Positions 58,684 through 64,000 of a stretch of 64,000 bases of DNA are shown one piece after another. A model generated the notes under the pieces. That model saw only the letters and a program-made list of their open reading frames with translations, did no database searches and had not been told where the DNA came from. A program made the position numbers and the translations under genes. This DNA is from Planomonospora parontospora (GTDB lineage Bacteria > Actinomycetota > Actinomycetes > Streptosporangiales > Streptosporangiaceae): assembly GCA_014647935.1 (NCBI GenBank), contig BMQD01000015.1, positions 62,001 to 126,000 of the forward strand. The letters are read 5' to 3'. How positions within the stretch are numbered: the first letter of the stretch is position 1; each line of letters begins with the position of its first letter.

Positions 58684-61110
58684 ATGGGGACGGTCGGAGA
58701 TCTGGGTGACGCGCAGGCGCTGCAGGCGATCCTGGAACGGGCCCGGGACGCCTTCATCTCGTTCGACGCCGCCGGGACCGTACGCGCCTGGAACGCCGCG
58801 GCCGAGCGGCTGTTCGGCTGGCCGGCGGCCGAGGCCCTGGGCCGGAGCGTGACCGCCCTGATCGCTCCGCCCTCGCTGCGCCGCCGGTACGACGAGGGAC
58901 TGGCCCACCTCCACGAGCACGGCGCCTCCGACCTGCCCGACCACCGCCGGGAGTTGACCGTCGCCGACCGGGCGGGCCGGGAGTTCCCCATCGAGATGGC
59001 CCTGCAGGTCGACGACCGGCCCGGCGGGCCGCTGCTGCACGCGTTCGTGCACGACATCAGCGACCGCCGCGAGGCCCGGCGCCGGCTGGAGGAGGAGCGG
59101 ACGTTCCTGCGGGCGCTGCTGGACAGCCTCCAGGTCGGCGTGATGGCCTGCGACGGGGACGGCCGGCTCACCCTGTTCAACCGAGCGGCGCGCGAGCTGC
59201 ACCGAGTGCCGGGCGATCCGCCGGGTGGGAGCGACGGTGACTGGCCGCAGGACCGGAACCTGTTCGCCCCGGACGGACGCACCCCGCTCCCGCCCGAGCA
59301 GGCGCCGCTGGCCCGGGCCCGGGCCGGCGAGAACGTCGACGGCCAGCACCTGGTGATCCGCCCGCCGGAGGCCGAACCGCGCCGCTGCGTGGTCAACGGC
59401 CGCCCCATCACCACTCCCGACGGACGCCGCCTGGGCGCGGTCTCCGCCCTGCACGACATCACCGACCAGCACCGCGCCCAGGTGCTGCGCGACGCCCAGC
59501 ACGCCGTGGCGCAGGCGCTGGCCGAGGCGGTCTGCAGCGAGCAGGCGGCCGCGCGCGTGCTCACCGCGGTCACCCGGGCGCTGGACTGGTCCTACGGGGA
59601 GTACTGGCAGATCGACCCCGACCGGAGCGCCCTGGTCCGCGTCGGTGCGTGGCACAGGCCCGGGCTGGCCTTCACCGGTGACCCCGCGGAGGCGGTCCGG
59701 CGCGGGCAGGGCCTGCCCGGGCGGGTGTGGGCCACCGGCCGGACGGTCTGGATGAGCGACCTGAGGACCGAGCCCCGCCCCTTCCCGCGCAGGCGGGAGG
59801 CGCTGGAGGCGGGCCTGCGCTCGGCCATCGCCCTGCCGGTCCGCAGCGGTGACCAGGTGCTGGGGGTGCTGGTCTTCTGCAGTGAAGCCGTCCAGGAGCC
59901 CGACGACGATCTGGTCGCCCTGCTCGACGGCGTCTGCGCGCACGTCGGCCGCTTCATGGAGCGCCGCCGGGCCGAGGAGCTGGCCCTGGCCCTGGCCGCC
60001 AGCCGCCGCCACTTCGACCAGGTCGTCTCCCAGCTCGACGACAACGTCTGGACCATCGAGATCACCCCCGACGGCCGGGCCCGCTCGGTCTACCAGAGCC
60101 AGAACGCCGCCGGGGTGTTCGGCGGCCGGGTCCCGGAGGGCGCCGACATCTCCGGCCTCCTGCGCCGCCACGTCCATCCCGAGGACCTGCCCGCCTACAC
60201 CGCCTTCGACGAGAAGGTCAACACCGGGATCCCGGCGCAGGTCGAGTGCCGCGTCATCGGCCTGGACGGCGCCGTCCGGTGGATCTGGATCCGCAGCACG
60301 CCGCGCCGCGAGGACGGCCGGCTGTTCGCCGACGGCATCTCCACCGACGTGACCGAGCGCCACCGCCTGGCCGAGGAGCACGACCGGATGAAGGACGAGC
60401 TGGTCGCCCTGGTCAGCCACGAGCTGCGCAACCCGGTCGGTGCGATCCGCGGCTACGTCGAGATGCTCGTCGACACCCCGGGGCTGACCGGCACCCAGCG
60501 CATGTTCGCCGACGTCATCGACCGGACCAGCGCCCATCTGCTGAACCTGGTCGACGACCTGCTGGACCTGGCCCGCCTGGACGCCGGGCACATCGCCATC
60601 GACCCGCGCCCGGTCTCCCTGGCCCGGCTGGTGCGCCAGGCCGTCGACGACCACCGGGCCGCCGCCGAGGCCAGGCACCTGACCGTCGTCACCGACCTGG
60701 CCCCGCACCCGCCCGTGCACGCCGACCCGGTACGGCTCCGCCAGGTCCTCGACAACCTGCTCTCCAACGCCGTCAAGTACACCCCCGACGGCGGCGCCGT
60801 CACCGTCGGCCTCGGCGGCGACGACGCGGACCGGGCCGCCGTCGTCACCGTGGCCGACACCGGCATCGGCGTCCCGGCGGAGGAGTACCCGCAGCTGTTC
60901 GGCCGGTTCTTCCGCGCCTCCACCGCGCAGGAGACCGGGATCAAGGGCACCGGCCTGGGCCTCGCCGTCACCCGGGCGATCGTCGAGGCGCACGGCGGGA
61001 CCGCCGCCGCGGCGCCCCGGGAGGGCGGCGGCACCGTCTTCACCGTCCGCCTGCCCGCCGCGTCCTCCCCGCCCGGACCGCACGGGCGGCCACATCCGGC
61101 GCACCGGTAA
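58684..61110 (+). CDS. PAS-PAS-GAF-PAS hybrid sensor histidine kinase
   Basis: An 808-residue soluble kinase. PAS1 (about 10-130, ARDAFISFDAAGTVRAWNAA) and PAS2 (140-270, DSLQVGVMACDGDGRLTLFN) are each followed by PAC-like HDIxD motifs. A GAF domain covers about 285-430, with GQGLPGRVWATGRTVWMSDL. PAS3 (445-565) ends DGISTDVTERH. HisKA has SHELRNPVGAI with His579, and HATPase_c has NAVKYTPDGG, DTGIGVP and GTGLGLAV. No membrane helix and no response regulator nearby, so it is an orphan cytoplasmic sensor, perhaps of light, oxygen or redox. RBS AAGGGCGG precedes ATG. Its stop lies nine bases before the RNA promoter. Confidence 0.9.
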   Translation: MGTVGDLGDAQALQAILERARDAFISFDAAGTVRAWNAAAERLFGWPAAEALGRSVTALIAPPSLRRRYDEGLAHLHEHGASDLPDHRRELTVADRAGREFPIEMALQVDDRPGGPLLHAFVHDISDRREARRRLEEERTFLRALLDSLQVGVMACDGDGRLTLFNRAARELHRVPGDPPGGSDGDWPQDRNLFAPDGRTPLPPEQAPLARARAGENVDGQHLVIRPPEAEPRRCVVNGRPITTPDGRRLGAVSALHDITDQHRAQVLRDAQHAVAQALAEAVCSEQAAARVLTAVTRALDWSYGEYWQIDPDRSALVRVGAWHRPGLAFTGDPAEAVRRGQGLPGRVWATGRTVWMSDLRTEPRPFPRRREALEAGLRSAIALPVRSGDQVLGVLVFCSEAVQEPDDDLVALLDGVCAHVGRFMERRRAEELALALAASRRHFDQVVSQLDDNVWTIEITPDGRARSVYQSQNAAGVFGGRVPEGADISGLLRRHVHPEDLPAYTAFDEKVNTGIPAQVECRVIGLDGAVRWIWIRSTPRREDGRLFADGISTDVTERHRLAEEHDRMKDELVALVSHELRNPVGAIRGYVEMLVDTPGLTGTQRMFADVIDRTSAHLLNLVDDLLDLARLDAGHIAIDPRPVSLARLVRQAVDDHRAAAEARHLTVVTDLAPHPPVHADPVRLRQVLDNLLSNAVKYTPDGGAVTVGLGGDDADRAAVVTVADTGIGVPAEEYPQLFGRFFRASTAQETGIKGTGLGLAVTRAIVEAHGGTAAAAPREGGGTVFTVRLPAASSPPGPHGRPHPAHR

Positions 61111-61119
61111 CCGGGAAGT

Positions 61120-61145
61120 GGAATAACCACCCCCCTGCGTCCGTT
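61120..61145 (+). promoter_or_regulatory. SigR-like promoter (GGAAT-N18-GTT)
   Basis: GGAAT at 61120-61124 and GTT at 61143-61145 are 18 bp apart, matching the Streptomyces SigR (thiol-oxidative stress) consensus GGAAT-N18/19-GTT. TAGAGT at 61145-61150 is an alternative housekeeping -10 but has no -35. The match is short, so chance is possible. Confidence 0.45.
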
Positions 61146-61150
61146 AGAGT

Positions 61151-61315
61151 CATCGTGCCGATGTGGTTTGTGTCCCCCGGGCCGCAAATTACCGCCTTCA
61201 CGGAATACCGTTCGGCTGGAGCCGTGTTGTGCCTCTCGCCGAGGAGGCGACCGCCACATCGGCACTAAACGTTCCGCCCCGCGGGCGCTCCGGCGCCCGC
61301 GGGGCGCTTTTCTTT
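61151..61315 (+). ncRNA. Unassigned structured RNA with intrinsic terminator
   Basis: Closing stem P1 is a perfect 12-bp helix, GTGCCGATGTGG (61155-61166) with CCACATCGGCAC (61254-61265), enclosing 87 nt. Inside, TTTGTG/CGCAAA (61167-61188) closes a C-rich loop (TCCCCCGGGC), CACGG/CCGTG encloses CGGC-TGGA-GCCG, and GCCTC/GAGGC closes a third hairpin. A strong terminator follows. No open frame with an RBS runs through it. It matches none of the classes I compared (SRP RNA, tmRNA, T-box, fluoride, c-di-AMP riboswitches). It may be a stress-induced sRNA, or a leader regulating the plsC-like gene 170 bp on. Confidence 0.6.
61276..61315 (+). terminator. Intrinsic terminator with UNCG loop and U-tract
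   Basis: GCCCCGCGGGCGC (61276-61288) and its exact complement (61293-61305) form a 13-bp stem capped by TCCG, a UNCG tetraloop, followed by GCTTTTCTTT. A textbook Rho-independent terminator, uncommon in this window. Confidence 0.88.
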
Positions 61316-61480
61316 GCCCTGGCGCCCCTCTGTGTCCCCGGCGCCCCCTCTGCGCCTTTCGGGCCCTCGGCTTTGGACCAGGGCTACAAACATCAAAGCT
61401 TGGCTTGTGAGGATGTCCACACCCGCCGGTCACCAGGCCACCGCCTACTGTGGTGTTCTTCCGTACCGTGAGGAGAGTCC

Positions 61481-62131
61481 GTGCTCTACCGCCTGGCCAA
61501 GACCGTCAGCTCTCCCTTCCTGCACCTGCTCTGGCCGACCACGGCCGCCGGGGTGGAGCACGTGCCCGCCGCCGGGCCGGCCATCCTGGCCTCCAACCAC
61601 CTCTCGATCCTCGACTCGACCTTCCTGCCCCTGGTGGTCCCCCGCCAGGTGCGTTTCGTCGCCAAGCAGGAGTACTTCACCGGCAACCCCGTCACCGCCG
61701 CGTGGATGCGGGCCACCGGCCAGATCGCCATCGACCGGCAGAGCCCCACCGCCGCGCAGGACATGCTCGACGCCGCGGCCCGGGTGCTCAAGGACGGCGG
61801 CCTGTTCGGCATCTACCCCGAGGGCACCCGCTCCCCCGACGGCCGCCTCTACCGCGGCAAGGTCGGCGTCGCCTGGCTGGCTCTGGCCACCGGGGCGCCG
61901 GTGCTCCCGGTGGCCATGTCCGGCACCGACAGGGTGCTGCCGATCGGTGCGTCGGTCCCGCGGCTGGGCCGGGTCGGGGTGCGGATCGGCGAGCCGATGA
62001 CGTTCACCGGCTCGGAGAGCAGCGCCCGCGACCGCCGCAGGGTGACCGACGAGATCATGGCCGAGATCCAGCGCCTCTCCGGGCAGGAGTACGTGACCGC
62101 CTACGCCCCCCGCCGCACCCAGGACAGCTGA
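61481..62131 (+). CDS. 1-acyl-glycerol-3-phosphate acyltransferase (PlsC-like)
   Basis: A 216-residue acyltransferase. The catalytic HxxxxD motif is N-His40-LSIL-Asp45, and the second motif is FGIYPEGTRSPDG. GQIAIDR and VPVAMSG-like blocks match PlsC enzymes that acylate lysophosphatidic acid at the membrane. GTG follows GAGGAGAG. It lies 170 bp after the terminator of the structured RNA. A TetR or lipid-regulatory site is not seen. Confidence 0.9.
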   Translation: MLYRLAKTVSSPFLHLLWPTTAAGVEHVPAAGPAILASNHLSILDSTFLPLVVPRQVRFVAKQEYFTGNPVTAAWMRATGQIAIDRQSPTAAQDMLDAAARVLKDGGLFGIYPEGTRSPDGRLYRGKVGVAWLALATGAPVLPVAMSGTDRVLPIGASVPRLGRVGVRIGEPMTFTGSESSARDRRRVTDEIMAEIQRLSGQEYVTAYAPRRTQDS

Positions 62132-62203
62132 TCATATTTCGGCACATGTCGGATTGGTCAGGCTAGGGTGGTGCGCTGAGCTTCGGCGAACGGGGGTGGC
62201 CAG

Positions 62204-63844
62204 ATGCCGCGCGGCAGGACGATAGCGATCACGACGGTGACCACCGTGCTGGTGGCGGGCGCCGCCGGCGGCGGAGCCTGGTGGTACCTCCACACGCGCG
62301 GCACCCCGCAGGAGACCGCGCAGCGCTTCACCCAGGCCTGGCAGCGGGGCGACCAGGCCGCCATGCGGGCCGAGCTGGGCACCGCCGATCCCGCCTTCGC
62401 CCGCGCCTACGACGACATGCACAAGGGCTGGGCGGTGGAGAGCACCGCGATCCGGCTCGACTCGGTCCGCGAGACCGGCGACGACACCGCCCAGGCCGCC
62501 TACACCGCCACCCTCCGGCTGAAGAACGTCGGCGAGTGGAGCTACTCCGGGACCATCGACCTGGCGGTCGTCGACCGGCACTGGAAGGTCGACTGGTCAC
62601 CCAGGGCGGTCCACCCCGACCTCACCGCCGGATCCTCCTTCGCGCTGAAGACCGACTGGCCCGAACGGGCGGCCATCACCGCCGCCGGCGGCGAGCGCAT
62701 CGACGGCGGCGACGTGGGCGGCTCGGTCCAGCAGCTCGTCGGCTTCCTCGACAAGGCCACCGACAAGGACGTCAAGAAGCTCGGCTCCTCCTACAGGACC
62801 GGCCAGGCCGTCGGAAGGGGCGGCCTGCAGGAGAGGTTCCAGCAGCGCCTGGCCGGGACCCCGAGCACCCAGATCCAGCTCGTCGGCACCGGCGGCGCGG
62901 CCGGAACCGCCAAGACCGTCGGCACCATCGAGGGCGAGAAGGGCGAGCCCCTGGAGACCAGCCTGGACCTGCGGGTCCAGGACGCCGCGGCCGGAGCCGT
63001 ACGCGACCTCGACAAGACCGCCTCGATGGTCGCGGTCAAGCCATCGACCGGCGAGATCCTCGCCGTCGTCAACAACAAGGGCGGCTTCAACCGCGCCCTG
63101 AACGGCGCCTACCCGCCCGGCTCCACCTTCAAGGCGGTCACCGCCGTCGGGCTCCTCGAAGCCGGCGTGGGCCCCGGCGACAAGGTCACCTGCCCCAAGG
63201 ACGTCAACGTCGGCGGGCTGCCGATCCGCAACTCCCACCACGCCGCCTACGGCTCGGTGACCTTCTCCGACTCCTTCGCCCACTCCTGCAACACCACCTT
63301 CGCCCCGCTGGCCAAGGAGCGGCTGGGCGCCGACGAGATGGTGCGGGCCGCCGAGCTGTTCGGCTTCAACGAGCAGCTCGACATCGGCACCGCCGAGGTG
63401 CACGGCGGCAAGCTCCCCCGGGCCGAGAGCGACGCCGAACTGGCCGCCGAGTCCTTCGGCCAGGGCCGCATCACCGCCAGCCCGCTGATGATGGCCTCGG
63501 TCGCCGCCGCGCTGGCCGACGGCACCTGGCGGCCGCCCACCCTCGTGCCGTCGGCCCCGCAGAAGCTCGAGCCCCGGGCCCTGCCCGAAGGCGTCGTCGG
63601 CCCGATGCACCGGATGATGTCCGCCGTGGTCACCAAGGGCACCGCCGAGGGCGCGGGCCTGCCCGCGGGCACCCGCGGCAAGACCGGCACCGCGGAGTAC
63701 GGCCCGCAGGACGACCTGAAGACCCACGCCTGGTTCATCGGCTTCAGGGGCGACCTGGCCTTCGCCGTGATCGTCGAGGAGGGCGCGGGCGGCGGCACGG
63801 ACGCGGCCCCCGTGGCCGCGGCGTTCCTGCGCGCCCTGGACTGA
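62204..63844 (+). CDS. Penicillin-binding protein (class B-like transpeptidase)
   Basis: A 546-residue membrane-anchored PBP. N-terminal anchor (TIAITTVTTVLVAGAAGGGAW), an NTF2-like MecA_N-type domain (about 34-140), a short dimerisation region, and a transpeptidase domain with SxxK in GSTFKAVT, SxN in HSCNTTF and KTG in RGKTGTAEYG. All active-site motifs are intact, so it should cross-link peptidoglycan and bind beta-lactams. The MecA_N domain groups it with PbpA/PBP2a-like proteins, some of which have low beta-lactam affinity. Start ATG 62204 gives the anchor; RBS weak. Confidence 0.92.
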   Translation: MPRGRTIAITTVTTVLVAGAAGGGAWWYLHTRGTPQETAQRFTQAWQRGDQAAMRAELGTADPAFARAYDDMHKGWAVESTAIRLDSVRETGDDTAQAAYTATLRLKNVGEWSYSGTIDLAVVDRHWKVDWSPRAVHPDLTAGSSFALKTDWPERAAITAAGGERIDGGDVGGSVQQLVGFLDKATDKDVKKLGSSYRTGQAVGRGGLQERFQQRLAGTPSTQIQLVGTGGAAGTAKTVGTIEGEKGEPLETSLDLRVQDAAAGAVRDLDKTASMVAVKPSTGEILAVVNNKGGFNRALNGAYPPGSTFKAVTAVGLLEAGVGPGDKVTCPKDVNVGGLPIRNSHHAAYGSVTFSDSFAHSCNTTFAPLAKERLGADEMVRAAELFGFNEQLDIGTAEVHGGKLPRAESDAELAAESFGQGRITASPLMMASVAAALADGTWRPPTLVPSAPQKLEPRALPEGVVGPMHRMMSAVVTKGTAEGAGLPAGTRGKTGTAEYGPQDDLKTHAWFIGFRGDLAFAVIVEEGAGGGTDAAPVAAAFLRALD

Positions 63845-63877
63845 CCCGCACCCGCTCCGGCCGCCCCGCGCGTCCGC

Positions 63878-64000
63878 TCAGAGCGGGAGCGCGGCGGCGT
63901 CGTGACGCAGGACCATGATCAGCAACGTCGCGATCAGGGTCGCGATCAGCAACCAGCTGACCATGATGACGACCGTCGAACGGCGCGGGCGCCTGCGCAA
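63878..64000 (-). CDS. Small membrane protein, C-terminal fragment
   Basis: The last 40 codons of a gene entering from the right edge. An arginine-rich stretch RRRPRRSTV is followed by one hydrophobic helix (VIMVSWLLIATLIATLLIMV) and a short tail ending ALPL. Convergent with the PBP gene. Too little remains for a family assignment. Confidence 0.5.
   Translation of the reverse strand: MRRRPRRSTVVIMVSWLLIATLIATLLIMVLRHDAAALPL

Noticed and set aside
58486-61104. 872-codon antisense frame over the multi-PAS kinase
   Set aside because: Shadow of the kinase gene with Gly/Val/Asp-rich composition and no RBS.
61151-61315. Assignment of the structured RNA to a known class (SRP RNA, tmRNA, T-box, fluoride or c-di-AMP riboswitch)
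   Set aside because: The conserved sequences I know for these classes are absent; left unassigned.

Overview
The window is chromosomal DNA from a high-GC Gram-positive bacterium. The very high GC content, frequent GTG and TTG starts, abundant TetR/MarR/MerR/GntR regulators, NarL-type two-component systems, GAF/PAS sensor kinases, lipoproteins and a STAS-domain regulator all point to a filamentous actinomycete. A Streptosporangiales-like host is my best guess, inferred from gene style only. No rRNA, tRNA, CRISPR array or replication origin was seen. The content is accessory and regulatory rather than housekeeping, apart from a penicillin-binding protein and an acyltransferase at the right end.

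Left part (1-12.2 kb): the tail of an ABC-2 drug-efflux permease and a cytochrome P450 (probably the edge of a specialised-metabolism locus), a YVTN beta-propeller protein built from seven 126-bp repeats, a STAS anti-sigma antagonist, a Nudix hydrolase, a TIM-barrel protein divergent from a TetR gene with two matching operators, a HAD phosphatase, and a coupled operon GntR / ABC ATPase / ABC permease / S41 protease-like lipoprotein.

Transposon and decay zone (12.2-18.1 kb): an IS200/IS605-type element carrying an apparently intact RNA-guided nuclease tnpB, with a recognisable right-end omega-RNA scaffold and guide but no tnpA. It is followed by a lipoprotein hydrolase, an erythromycin-esterase homologue, a MerR gene truncated after its DNA-binding domain, an acetyltransferase, and a fused scrap of a sensor kinase and a response regulator.

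Middle (18.1-30.5 kb): a hydrolase/MarR pair around a 50-bp near-perfect palindrome, a GAF-PAS histidine kinase, a maltose-acetyltransferase/TetR operon with a 35-bp dyad, a TadG-like protein, an amidohydrolase, an SDR/TetR pair with two operators, a NarL-type two-component system and a DUF305 protein.

Exporter locus (30.8-34.4 kb): a 35-codon gene with an excellent ribosome binding site overlaps the start of the first of two half-size ABC exporters. Their ATPase motifs are complementary, as in asymmetric heterodimers. The second gene has an in-frame amber codon at codon 42.

Right part (34.4-64 kb): PadR/GDSL operon, MerR-controlled hydrolase, glycosyltransferase, Ntn-hydrolase-like lipoprotein, class III CoA-transferase, proline iminopeptidase, PepSY protein with an OmpR/HK pair, GT-C-like membrane protein behind a short leader ORF, VOC/YdeI operon divergent from a WYL regulator, SGNH hydrolase, LysE exporter, AlkZ-like protein, MOSC protein, an orphan tyrosine recombinase, and a multi-PAS histidine kinase. 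Directly after the kinase lies an unassigned structured RNA: a SigR-like promoter, a 12-bp closing stem and a strong intrinsic terminator. A PlsC-type acyltransferase and a penicillin-binding protein end the window. The structured RNA and the peptide/exporter locus are the best candidates for something undescribed.
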